Positions 23,701 through 47,505 of a stretch of 64,000 bases of DNA are shown in pieces. Source of the stretch: Paragorgia papillata (Eukaryota > Cnidaria > Anthozoa > Scleralcyonacea > Coralliidae); contig JAWNZC010000470.1 of the NCBI GenBank assembly GCA_035771165.1, forward strand, positions 2,745,501 to 2,809,500, written 5' to 3'. Below the pieces are notes generated by a model that saw nothing but the letters and a program-made list of their open reading frames with translations, was not told where the DNA came from and did no database searches. The translations under genes and the position numbers were made by a program. Position 1 is the first letter of the stretch. The number at the start of each line of letters is the position of its first letter.

Positions 23701-24195
23701 AATTTGCAAATAGTATCTTCTGTCCATGCCAGATTATCCAAAATGGCTGAGGCATTTGATGTGTAACTCAAGTCGTCTGCTCAGATGCACGATTTGTGAT
23801 GAATCATGGCCATTTCTACGTACCACTGGCTTACTATCTGTCTATCTTTTGATTTTCACTAGACTGACATCAACAGTTACTTTTTGGTTGAGTTTACAGA
23901 CTTTACAGCAGCTGCACCAAGAGGAAATTGTTATGTTAAAAATAAATTATTTACATATGCTAGTTTATATTATATATGTCTTTGTTGATATGCATGAACA
24001 GTCCAATGAATGACCTGACCTCAAGATATTATCACTAGAAGCTAAGAGGATATTGTGAAATGTTTACATCGTGATAATATCATACAGTCTTCTTTAATAC
24101 TACCACTGTCTGTATTTCTAAACGATCGTTCCTTTAGAAAACGACATCAAAGTATCGACTGTTTGTAACAAAGGTTCAAAGATTGATGCGATACG
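23701..24195 (+). promoter_or_regulatory. Upstream region of EAAT gene 1 with overlapping uORF
   Basis: No TATA or initiator element stands out. An ATG at 24186 opens an 17-codon frame (ends 24239) that overlaps the transporter start in another frame. If transcribed, it could lower initiation at 24196. Inverted AAGATATTATCAC/GTGATAATATC lies at 24023-24083. Confidence 0.3.
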
Positions 24196-35605
<11,410 letters not shown>

Positions 35606-35697
35606 TAATCTGGAACAGCTAAGCGTTATGCCACATGTTTTGAGATGATATATATCCATGTATAAAGCTATTGATATACCAGGCGGAAATCGTATAG

Positions 35698-35985
35698 TCT
35701 TGTCAAAAAGATAATTGCTCAGCAAATGATTTTCAAAAAAACCACAACGATAAAGTTTGGAAAAATATAATTTAATTTACTAACGTTTCGTCACTATTCA
35801 TCTTCAGAGTGATAAATATTTACACGAGTTCGACTAATATACTTATTAACTGATATAAGAAGAGATGTGATGAAATAAGAGAAGGAAGTAAAGATTAAAA
35901 TAGTGTTAAAAGAAAGGATCGAATATTGCATGTTATTGAGAAAAGGGTTGACTTGGCCTTTTTGAAAATCATTTGCTTTGACAAG
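35698..35985 (-). mobile_element. Penelope-like terminal relic in the gene 1 3' flank
   Basis: Inverted flanks GCAAATGATTTTCAAAAA and TTTTTGAAAATCATTTGC, with CTTGTCAAA/TTTGACAAG outside, bracket a minus-strand CTGAAGATGAATAGTGACG and AAACGTTAG, a hammerhead-like 3' end sequence. No coding part remains. It begins 92 bp after the stop codon, so it may lie in the 3' UTR. Confidence 0.6.
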
Positions 35986-37086
35986 ATATATAGCTATCCA
36001 TGTTTTATAAATGCGTTCTATTAAATGCGTTCTATGCATGTATACGTGTCTGTTTTTTAGGTGGTTGTATATTTCCTTAAATCAATACTTATGTAACATT
36101 TCTTATAATTGTATATATACATGTTTATACTCTTGCTGTGTTGTAAGCAGTTCTGTAGTACAGATGCGAGTTTCATTCTGGCTCATTGCACAACTCTAAC
36201 TTACTCATTGGTATTTGTATATTTGTATATTCATATAGTATTTGTATTTGTAATTCAGGGTAAGGGTTGTACCGCTGAACCTTTGAAACCATGATCCTCA
36301 TCCAGACTTAGGAATTGAAAATTTTTGTGATCCTAAAAATATACATTTATTGCAAATGTGGCCTAATCGTTACTGTTAAAATATACAAGTCAGTTTAAGC
36401 TTTCAGACAGGAGAAATTAGCTAAATCATTTACTGATAGAAAGTGGTGTGGCATTGATATTGATATCTTCTAACCGAGCGCGCTTCGTATATTTATCATC
36501 TCTTGTTTCAAAATTACATGGCAACCAAGTTTGGCCCGCCTTGCCGGGATCGCGGTTACTGCTTGCCGAGCCAACTCGGTTACAGTCATTTGCAACCAGA
36601 GTTGGAAAAAGTATTCAACCTTCCTCTGGATGGGTTTTTAAGTTTAGATAACCTTCCTCAAAATATATAGCGAGAATTTTGTGTTTTGCAACATTCATAA
36701 ATACTGCGTGACTTTTGCAGTACCTTGGTTTTCTAGGTTTTCCTAGGTCAGCTTTGGCATACTACAATAGCCACTAATAACTGACCGCTACTGACTTATA
36801 GCCTGCCAACTACCCTGGAATGCTGCGAAGATACAGACATCACAGCAGACATCAGCGTACATGTCTCACACATATGTAACTGCTGCCACTGCCAGTGCTG
36901 CATAATTGTTGGTTAGCCAATGTTTTGCTGCAAATCGCATTTCTTCTCGACACCTTGCTTGATTAATTGTAACTTTCTCAGATTACCGAATGTGTTGTTT
37001 CACGTGTTTTCACTTTAAACCTTCCTCACTAAAGTAAACCTTCCTCCGGGTGGTACCCGCATACCCGCAGCTTTTTTCCAACTCTG
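35986..37086. other. Intergenic, mostly unassigned
   Basis: Includes a segment with AGAGTTGGAAAAAGTATTCA (36599) and its inverted counterpart TTTTTTCCAACTCTG (37071), and AACCTTCCTC at 36620 and 37018. It may be a larger nested foldback. Confidence 0.45.
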
Positions 37087-37310
37087 TTTGCAACTCACTT
37101 TTCACCCAAATCTTCGGAAGTTCGTTCCGAAGTTCGCAAGTTCGTTGGGAAGTTTGTAGTTCGTTTTGAACTGCGTATTTGATTGGTTGCTTGGTTCCTA
37201 GCAGCCAATCAAATGCGTAATTCAGAAAGAACTTTGAACTTCCCAACGAACTTGCATGCGAACGTCAGAACGAACTTCCGAAGATTTGGGTGAAAAGTGA
37301 GTTGCAAATG
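37087..37310. mobile_element. Foldback MITE (AACTTCC family), copy 1
   Basis: TTGCAACTCACTTTTCACCC and GGGTGAAAAGTGAGTTGCAA are perfectly inverted; the interior is rich in GAAGTTCGTT/AACGAACTTC and has inverted CCAATCAAA. Confidence 0.85.
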
Positions 37311-37479
37311 ATTGTAAGCGAGTTGAAAATTTCACCTTTTCCCCATGCTGTAATTGCTTTTTGTCGAGTTGGCTGACTCATTCCGACGCGCGTTTGTTTA
37401 CTTGACTTTAATTATAAAACTGACATAGAGCATTAAAACCTATAATTGTTTGTGCGCAGTTTCGTGATCGTAGCGAAGA

Positions 37480-37720
37480 CTTTAGGGCCAAACTACTTCA
37501 AAAATCGCGTACACTTTGCCGAAAAATCCGAAAATCCAAAAATCCATGAGAATTCTTGAGAATCCATATAACCTTAAAAAATCCCTAAAATCTTTGGAAA
37601 ATCCCTAAAATCCTTTGAAAACCATAAATATTTTCACAAGGAATCTGGAAAAATCCCTAAAAATCCAAGGATTTTTGAAAGTTCAAAAATCTCGTACACT
37701 TTCAGGGAATGACTTGCCCC
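37480..37720. repeat. AAATCC-rich low-complexity sequence
   Basis: Many AAATCCCTAAAA and AAAATCC variants, bounded by AAAATCGCGTACACTTT and AAAATCTCGTACACTTT in direct orientation. Confidence 0.6.
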
Positions 37721-37759
37721 TCGCTTTCGCGGGTTAACTAAGACAATAAATCAATAATA

Positions 37760-38070
37760 CTCTTTAGTATAAATACACAGGTGATTATAGAAAATCACGC
37801 GCGCTGATTGGTCGAGCTACTTCGGATTAATTCTCGATAATCACCTACAGCGTTTATTCAAAATGGCCGCCAGCCAAATTGTCATGCGACGGACGAGGAA
37901 ATTAACAATTTTAAAGAAAATGTTGTTCCTAAAAGTACGAAAAAGTGTATTTATACTAAAACAATTATTCGCCTCAGGCTCAGTGAATATTGGTGAATAA
38001 TAACCTCGACTTCGTCTCGGTTATTATACACCGATATTCACCTCGCCTTCGGCGAATAATTGTTAATTAT
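37760..38070. mobile_element. Palindromic MITE (AATTATTCGCC family)
   Basis: AACAATTATTCGCCTCAGG and CCTTCGGCGAATAATTGTT are inverted around AATAATAACCTCGAC/GTCTCGGTTATTA. To the left are GTGATTATAGAAAATCACGC and TCGATAATCACC pairs. Confidence 0.75.
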
Positions 38071-40998
38071 TAACGATACTTACAAAAAAATCCAGCGACA
38101 TAAATAACAGTGTAAAACTGCAATAAACGTAACGTAACTTTGCCCAAATGAAGCAACATTTACTTGGCAATTACGAATTCCGGGTTTGAAAATCCTCGAC
38201 GTTAACTCAAAACTCATCCCTCATGTATAATCACATCTCATCTTATAATTAAATCTCATCCCAGCTTACCGGGCAGCCCCTTACTAACCTTTTTAGAAAA
38301 CGGAATGTAGTGTGGAATATATAATTCTAGTTGGGCTAAAGTTCAGCCTGGTTGTCCAAGCTGAAAAACCTCCCTAAATTAATTGCTGCCATGTACGGAA
38401 TGGATTAAGCATCTTTTTTAAATAAGTAAAATAACCAATTCATTTTTTTTCTCAGTTTGTTCAAAATTTTTTTTTTTTGTAAAGATATACGTTTGTTTTC
38501 ACTCATGCTGTCGGCAATACATTAGCAAGCGTGGTCAGACGGTTATATGGAGCAGGAAAAATTAACTTTTATTTGCTATTTAACTTAAATATTGTATATT
38601 ACATGTTGATTGTGCATGCCCAGGAATAAATATGAATTATTAAATAAAATTATCAGATAAGACATCGTCATTATCCTGCATTGGGAGAAACTAAAAAAAT
38701 TTGTTTTCTTAAGTTTCATAAAATCGCTTTCATCCAAATGTTTGCTGGGAAAATATGATGTTGCCATAAGAAACAAAATAACCGTTAAAATATTTACAGT
38801 TTTTTGTACCTGTCTGGTATGTAGTCATGTGGTTATCACACTTTTTTATTGGAAGATCAGCTGGGGTTCAATTATTTCACCACTGGGTGTTACAGTTGAT
38901 TTCATATTACCGCCGTTTGTTTCGTGGGAAAGTTCCGAAGCTCATTCGTAAATTGGGAACTACGTAAAGAAGGTTGCCAATTATCCAATCACAATGAACT
39001 TCGATTCGCCGCTCGTAATTTGATAATTTGATAATTTGTCAACTTTTTTTACGTAGTTCCCAATTTCCGAACGAACTTCGGAACTTCCCAACGAACTTCG
39101 CAACACACGGCGGTGAAGTAAGATGAAACCAACAGTAAGTATCTGCATGTACACCGGCATCGAATTCGTCCTATTTCGCCGTGTAAATAGGCGTCAGGCG
39201 GAACTGTACTAATTCGAGAACGGTTCCGAATGTGTCCTCTGTGTGAACAGGCGGCTTGGTTTCAGAAGTAGCTTCTCGGTTTCTGAGCGTACTGCGTGGG
39301 GAACAAATTTCCAAAAGGGAATTTAGCCCAGGGGGGGGTGTCAAAATGTTTTGGTGGGACAAATTTAAGGGGGCTCCCTATAGACTATAGTTTTTCCTTT
39401 GAGCTCACAATCATGTTTTTGTTGGTCAGTTAGACACTTTTGAAATAGTTTATTACTTGTCAGTTGGAGGCTTAAACCAACTTTCTTGAGCATTTTTTCC
39501 GCAAGTTTCTTTGGTAACCTTGCCTGAAATTTTGAGCCTGTATTCTAATCATTAAAATCTTTATAGTTTTTAAGTTTTAGTTCTTTCTTGCCTCGAAAAA
39601 ATTTGGTGTAAAAAATTTTACATCTCCATAAATTTTGATTCAAAATTGACAACAACTTAGAAATCATTCAGTTCAATCAATATATGAAATAAAAAAAAAT
39701 TGATTGTATAAATAATGTTGCCATGGCAACAGCAAACAGCAACATAACTAAACGTGCGTTACAATATTATTAAATATTAGAACGCCAAGTGTAAATGTAA
39801 ATGCAAATAAATCCTGCAGCCTTAGCTTGATGTTATGGACTGAGTAAGCGGTTATATCCCTGGTTATATCTGACGCAGAACGCGTTATTTTGAGGCGCAG
39901 TTGAGATTACGAACTGGCTTATAGAAAAACGTATGTTTGGGTTTGGCTGCAATCTCTCAACCATGATATACAAATATTCATACACGTAATAAAAAATAAA
40001 CAAAGCTACATATACGAATCGCAACTCATTGTTATCCATTTTACCGCGTTTACATTAAGTATTTGCCATTTTGTAGTTGCGCTAGAAGCCTGGTTTTGCA
40101 TCATCGAAATAGTTAAACACGTAAGAAAAAAGAAAAGGTGAGGCTATTATGCACTTAGTTGATGTTGTGAAGTCACACTTCAGGTTCAATTTAAAAACTT
40201 TAAATCCAAAACTCTAACCTCAAACTCGTTTTGTTTGAAACACATCTTTCTGGACGGTACCCGACTCTAAAGTCTTATGTAATTTACTCTGGCTAATTAC
40301 ACCAGACAATTTTACTCGTCACGGAGATATACCACGGACGGGAAAAAGTTAAGGTGACAACATGGCTCATAAGTACAGAATAACTACAATAAAACAGCAC
40401 TTCCGTAATGCAACAATTACCTTGGTTCAAGAGGGAAAAAGAGAAAAGTTAAGGAGAAAAAAATCTCTGGTTGAAAGCGTTAATTGTCCTTTCGCGGCTT
40501 TTTCAAAATATATGTTTTTCCAAAAAGATAGGGAATAAACCAGATTTCTGATTAGGGTTACTAGGGTTTTTGTTGTGGTTAGGGTATCGTAAAGATTGCT
40601 AAAATTTTGAGACTCACTGAAGCTTGACGACAAATTTGGAAAAAACAAATTTGACGACATATTTTGGAAAAGCCGCGAAAGGACTGGACGGATCCTTTTG
40701 AGTCATCCTTTTTAACCGATTGAACTATAAGGGACGAAACTGACTGTCTTCTTATTGGATGCACGAATACTATACGGTGATTGGCTACGAAAAGTATAAT
40801 GACATGGGAAGTGCGGTTGTGATTAATTTGTTGTTAATTGGCTATTTCTGCGTGATAATGAAGTCCGTACCAGTTTCAACTAAAGCTGTTTTTCTCTATT
40901 CCTTTCCTCCTCTTTGAAAAGCCTCTTATATATATATGCAACATGGTCTCCGGCGCAACTTCAAAAATGGCGTACAATTTATGCGCTGCTTTACGACG
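38071..40998. other. Intergenic region between the two EAAT 3' ends, remainder
   Basis: Apart from 38905-39112, no feature I can name. A G8 run with GGGGTGTCAAAATGTTTTGG (39332) resembles a DNA-transposon terminus but lacks a partner. Short frames have no protein character. Confidence 0.5.
38905..39112. mobile_element. Foldback MITE (AACTTCC family), copy 2
   Basis: CGTGGGAAAGTTCCGAAGCT...AATTGGGAACTACGTAAA and TTTACGTAGTTCCCAATTTC...GGAACTTCCCAACG are inverted. Shares GAACTTCGGAACTTCC with 37087-37310. Confidence 0.75.
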
Positions 40999-41209
40999 CT
41001 AAAAACAAGTTTCAGAAGGAGGCTCGTCATTGGAAATAATAACTTCTGGCTCACCTCCAGGGGGGTCTTTCTTTGCCTCAATACTATCACCATTGGGAAT
41101 ATCTCCAGATGAATAATACACGGCGCTCAACTCATGACGGGAAAGATGTTGCACGATTCCAGCCCCAAAGGAATCACCCAGGACGTTCACTGTAGTTCGG
41201 ACACGGTCT
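40999..41209 (-). CDS. EAAT gene 2, exon 7 (TM8 and tail)
   Basis: Reads [32 protein letters not shown], then a Pro/Glu/Asp-rich tail ending EPPSETCF and TAG. Acceptor TTTCTCCAG. The tail is unrelated in sequence to gene 1's tail. Confidence 0.94.
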
Positions 41210-44200
41210 CTGGAGAAAAATAAGATCGTAGTATACGTTGTCATAAAGATATTTAAAACGTATGACACTAAGCTAAAGTATTCCTGAAACTTTCTCTTAA
41301 TGTTTCTCACAGGATAATTCTGAAACAGTACAATGTTAAACAACATATCTTGGAATGGAAATAATAAATGTTTATTTGCATTTAACTTTTGTATTATAAT
41401 TCGTTTTGTTTTTCTTTGTTTGGTTTTATTTTTCTTCGTTTTATTATTGTTGTAATATACGGCGAAGCTATTAAAATAAAATAAATAAAATATTAGTGTT
41501 TACAGCTTGAGTTGGTGACACACGTACGGATTGACTAGTTTCCAGGCGTATAAATATCGAAAACAACCTCGGTCTACCATCTGAGTTACAGTTGCTCAGC
41601 GTCCGGCTGGCATTCGAAAGGTTGTGGGTTCGAGTCCCGTCTGGAGCTCAGAGTTTTTCTCTGAGTTTAACTTACGACAGCTTGTACAACAAAAACATAC
41701 GAAAAAAATTTAATTAAGCTTGGCTGATTTGAAAGAACCCGTGAAATGGTAAAGGAAGACTTTTACAACTTTGCTGTATTTTTCTTCGTTTTCGAGATAT
41801 TTCAATTTATCTGATATGTAAATGATGGTCTCTTTGACGTCATAAGCAAGACAAAGAATTTACCACTTGGCAAAATCAGTGATATATCCAGCCTCGAACC
41901 CAGGCGCTTTTTGTCTACCACGCCACCGCGTGTGGTGCGCACGTGGAACGTGCGGTTAAAAATAAACACACTTGAAACTGTGTAGTACATTACAACTCCT
42001 CGTGACACTGAATATTTCATGTTGAGCGATCACGCATGAAAGTATTATAAGTGATTTTTTAATGTATGAAAAGGCCTACCCTGGATAAGAGCTGGTGTAG
42101 ACACTGCAAAATCAGAATGATTTTTAGAATAATACTTACAGGAACCAATCAACCGCGACGATTAGACTCACGTCGCTAATCGGTAGCCCAACAGCTTGTA
42201 GGACGATAAGCATTGTAACCAAGCCTGCCTGAGGGACGCCAGCTGCGCCTATAGAAGCTGCAGTTGCTGTTATGCTTTAAAAGATCAATAAAAATATTTA
42301 TATATATATTAGTTACTTAAAGGGTATTGGCAATAAAAATTAAGTTTGTCTCATTTGAAAGAACTCTGGCGAGTTCTTTCAAATGAGACAAACTTAATTT
42401 TGGGTATAAGAATATGAGAAGGTATAATGGTATAAGAAGAACTTTTGTAATTTTTCTGTATCTTTCTTGTGTTTTGAAATATTTCGACCAAAGACAGCAT
42501 GCTGTCCGCCATCTTGTTGTAATATTGGGTCTAATTAACTAGGAAATTGGTGACGTCACAAGCAGGGTAACTACTTCGTGGGTGCCCAAATTTCCACGGA
42601 AGGCTTTTTAAATGTTGTGGGTCAATTTAAAATGGAAATAGCGCAACAAAACAAAAATCGAGTTCGTTCACTATGAGCTCAATTAATGTCATAAGGTTGG
42701 CAAGATAAAAATTTCACTTTACCCTGCTTATGTCATCACATGCATTATTAAAAAGAATAAGACAAAACCTCTCGCATAATGTTTTATAATTCTCTAATCT
42801 ATCCTCATCTACTTTACTGTTGCACTATTTGGGGCAATGCAACCAACGAAAGACTTAATGATCTCTTGAAACTACAAAAGAGATCAGCACGTATTATACT
42901 TGAAGCGACCACTGAGAGTCCGTCAGTTGATTTATTCCCGCCAGAAACTTGATTGGATTCCAATTCACAATATTAATTAAGATGAGAAAAACTTCTTCTG
43001 GTTATTTAGTTTATAAAGAATAAGCTCCGACATATCTTTACAATTTATTTCAGTTTGTTAATGATGCACACAGTATAAATACAAGATCGTCATTAACCGA
43101 CTTAAACTTCCAAAAGTGCACAGTGAGATCGGAAAACAAAGATTTCGTATAGTGGGGCTATGTTGTTCAATTCTCTGCCAACTTCCTTAAAAAAATATTT
43201 GAAAATACTTTCTATTCTAACTTTAAAAAAACATTAAAAAATTTCTATTTGGAACAAAATTATAATGTAGCCCATTTAGAGAATTTGCATGTAGTACTCC
43301 TTTTGGCCTGCCATAGTACTTCCGCTTCTCGACGGATCATTTGTTGTGCCCTACCTGACGGAATCATTTTGAGCAAAATTTGTGTGAACCCCGAGGTTTT
43401 GACCAATGAATTCCAATAAAATATCCTGAATGATCCCTTTTTAAAAAATGAAACCTTTATAACAATATGCCATGAAGTATTCCCGAGCTCTGACCTGAAT
43501 TAAAATCCGCGTGAGGATCAGCGACAAAGAAGAAAAAAATGGCTTTTATTTTTCATATAAATGCGAAACCACGAAACCAACGAAAAAATTAGGCTCTACA
43601 CAACTCCAAAAGTAAGTATAGAGCATTTGTTTAGTGTACATGTAATTATTTCGTCAGATATTAGCAATAATTGTGGTAAAATTTGACGAAAACCATCTCG
43701 GCCGAGCAGGCAAAATCGAACAATAATTTGCCGAGAGTTTCGGCGAGTTTGTCGGCTCGGCGTTGTAATGGCGTAAACATGAGTAAAACAGGAACTCAAA
43801 ATTATAACTTTAAAATAATCAATAGCTGACTTAAAAACGATCTTGTATAACTGATGTATTTTCGATGATCTTGTATAATTCTGTTTTAATTTGTAATGTC
43901 AAAATAAGTTATATCGGCTCGGGCGAGACGCCATGGGGCGGGCGCACATTGGGGTCTCAATGGTCCTCAATGAAAATCAAAAAAAATCAATATAAAATTT
44001 GCTTTTTATAGTATTGCTCGTAACATTTTTTTCAATTTGAATTTGTGAAATGCTGTCTTTTCATTTTACTTGAACAAATTTGGGGTGGTAAAGTGTACAT
44101 TTTCAGGTTAAATATTAACCATTTTTTTTGGATTATAAGTAATAATAATGTAATTAATATAGTAATTAGCAAAAATTAGCATAATTTGCAAAATGGGTTG

Positions 44201-47200
44201 TCTGACAAACCCAAAACCCAAAATTTCAATAGTAGAGGTAAAAACGATTCAAATGATATATTGGTGGTTATTATTTCTTGGTGTATATGAATTGTTTAAT
44301 TCACAAAATTGCCAAGACCACCTGCTGTGAACTGGTTTTTCAGGTCGGACAAGAAATGAGATATATAAATAGAAACTGAAGATACAAATTAAACACTTGT
44401 ACTCAATTAACAAATTATAATTTGAATCATTAATCAATTTACAAAATTAATCAATTGAATGGCCATCTGGCACAATAATGAAGGCCATCTGAGTCCAACG
44501 TAGTAAAGATGTTTTTATACCTTCTTTAAATAAAGTTCATTCTATTCAGTTCATTCTATGGCATAAATTGTTGCATATCGAAAATAATTCCAAGATGGCG
44601 GACTAGCACCTGAGTTTTGGTTGGAAATATTTCCCAAAAACCACAAAACAGATACGGAAATTGTAAAAGTCTTCTTATACCATTTGATGAGTTCTTTCAA
44701 ATGAGATAAACTTAATTTGTATTATTTTTGTACCCTTTAAGCAACCACGCACGCACGCGCACGACAACTCGACAAGCAATCTGAATATACCTTAAAACCA
44801 CAACAGTAAACCACAACAGTAAAAAATATATATTCTGCTGGACTTACCAAGTAATCACAATCTCGCCAAAAGTGAGATCTATATTATTTAGCTGAGCAAT
44901 AAAGATAGCAGCTACAGCTTCATACAATGCTGTGCCATCCATATTCACTGTGGCTCCAATTGGAAGTACAAAACGTGAAACTCGTTGATCAATTTTGTTG
45001 TTCTCCTCAAGACATTTAAATGTAACAGGCAACGTCGCTGAGCTGAAGAACAATTAAACAGAAAATAAAAATAAATTACAAAATTTAATTTTCAAAAAAC
45101 TAACTGACTAAATATAAATGAATGACCCGTGAATCTAAGACACGTTATGTTGTCTTATAGGTAATAACACCGCTCGCAAAGAAGTCATGGAACGCCATGC
45201 TACTTCCTTTTGGCAAACATGCAAGTGCAATTTGAAAAAAAATTTTTGAGGATGAATTTGACTGATACAATTAAGCGCGATTTTAAAATGTGTTATTTCC
45301 GTTTAATAACTGCAATCGTTATATAGCTAAACTGTCATTGGTTGGTTTGTGGTCACATGACCTAAGTTAAATTTCAATGTGCCTGCTCGGGCAATAAGTT
45401 TTCAATTGTTGCACGCTAGAACTTTGAACTCTTCACGGTATCCTATAAACAAAAGCTTGTTTGGTAGGAAAAAAAGAATATTTATAGGTCTTTAAAGCAT
45501 GTGTGAAGATTAACTGGAGAAATGTATTGTTGTTCTTTTCAAGTTCTGAGACTCATATTTGTTTGGTTGAAGTGTTAAATTTTACTGAGAGCCAGGCGAA
45601 ATGTTTTGGTTACAGTTTGTCTTTGTGCACTTCCCAAAATTGTTTTTTTTTGTGCAGCCATGATAAACTCGAAATGTATTCAGTCCTAACTCAAGCTACG
45701 ACACGTCATACTATGTTTGAAAAGACCATAGCTGTCTTAATGTCAAACTTCATTTCATTCGTCTCCATTATAAACGTCGAAATTATTCGAAACTCAAGCT
45801 AATTATACGCGTGCATAGCTGTCAACAACTTCATTCATGTTCATTACCGGTGCTTTCAACATTATACGCGGTGCTTTCAAACATTATACGCGGTGCTTTA
45901 TCGAACATGAATACGCGGTTGCTTCGAACATTATACGATATATTCAGTGAGCCAGTATTTTTGGTCAGCGTGTTTTTGTAAGGACTACCGGACCGGATGT
46001 ACATCATCATGTTTTCAAATACATATCAAAGGTGTGACTCGTGTCATTTCCTACCTCGAAATTTGCAAGTTTAGCGTTCAGCGAATCGTTTAGCGTTTTT
46101 TCTGGGCTTTAGGCAGTGTTTTCTTTTTATTTTAAAATGGAGGCAAGTACTACAATCGTTAGACATGGGAACTTTGCTTGCCGTTTCCAAGCTCAAAGAA
46201 TGGAACCGGCGACCGTTTTGTAGCGGCATCCAGATCAAGAATTGGTTCGTCTCGGTGTGAGCACAATCGGAAGAGCGTATTCGCCCTACGTGATGCTTGT
46301 AAGTAAGAAATTGGAGGAAAATACTCCTTCTACAAGCCAAACCGCTGCTGTTCGTTAAGAGCGTCTTTTCCAATTTTCCCCAAACACTCACAAAATCCTA
46401 ATACGAATCAACCCAATAAACTCATGTGATTGGAGCTCGCCTCGTCGCCACCGGTGCCAAAATTCTACTAGACATCAGCGTCGATCTACGTACTCCAATC
46501 TCAAGGAAGCACAAGTCAGTGATTCCCATATATTGGACCACCCCTACCACAACAAAAATACAATTGACTTCTCCAAAGGATTTATTCTACAAATTAAAAT
46601 AAATTATAATTAAAAATCAAGTATAATTAAAATCAAAATAAATTATATTACTAACCCCCCACCCCCTAACCCCCCCACCCCCATAAAATTCAAAACTTAA
46701 AATCCACTTCATAAAACCTAACCCTAATCCTAACCCACCCCTACCTCAACCCTTCAAAATCCCAACCCTAACCCCCACCCACCCTACTTATAAAACCCCA
46801 CTAACCCTAAAACCTAACCCCTGACCTTAATCACAATTTATCAGCCCCAAGTTTATATATTTTTAACAAATTAAATGAAAGTTATAAATTAAATTTAAAA
46901 ATAAAAATAAATTATAATACTAACCCCCACCCCCATAACTTAAAAGCCACCTCCCTAAAAACCTAACCTCAACCCTAAACATAACCCTCTTAAACCCCAA
47001 CCCTTCTCCGTAATCTCAATCATAATTTATCACCCCCAACACCTTAGACCTCAAATTATTAACCATTTTTTCACCACTACTCACCAACACAAATACACCA
47101 AGGATGGTAGGTCACAACCAGGATCTAAATACCTGAACCTTATGGTTTTACTTTTACTTTTATTTTACATTTTACAAAACTCTGCTATCTGCACTGCCTG

Positions 47201-47470
47201 AAGCTTGCCTAAATGAACTGAATGCTGATTCTGAAACCTGGACCTCATCAAACCATGGTATCGAAGATTACATCAAAGCATTAGATATCATCAGAAGGCA
47301 TAATATTTAATGTTATTAAAATTAGCAAATAATCTTAACATATTACAATAATATAAAACTATTTAACAATTTAGATTAGGGAAGGAATAAAAGTGTTTGA
47401 ATGAAAGAATTATTGAAAATCAGCTTGAACCGAGTGGTAAATTGAACGGAACCACCTTTCAATGAAACAT

Positions 47471-47505
<35 letters not shown>

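Noticed and set aside
46650..47040. Telomeric or subtelomeric repeat (CTAACCC variants)
   Set aside because: The units are degenerate and mixed with CCCCACCCC, never a regular hexamer tandem; it is low-complexity core of a foldback element.
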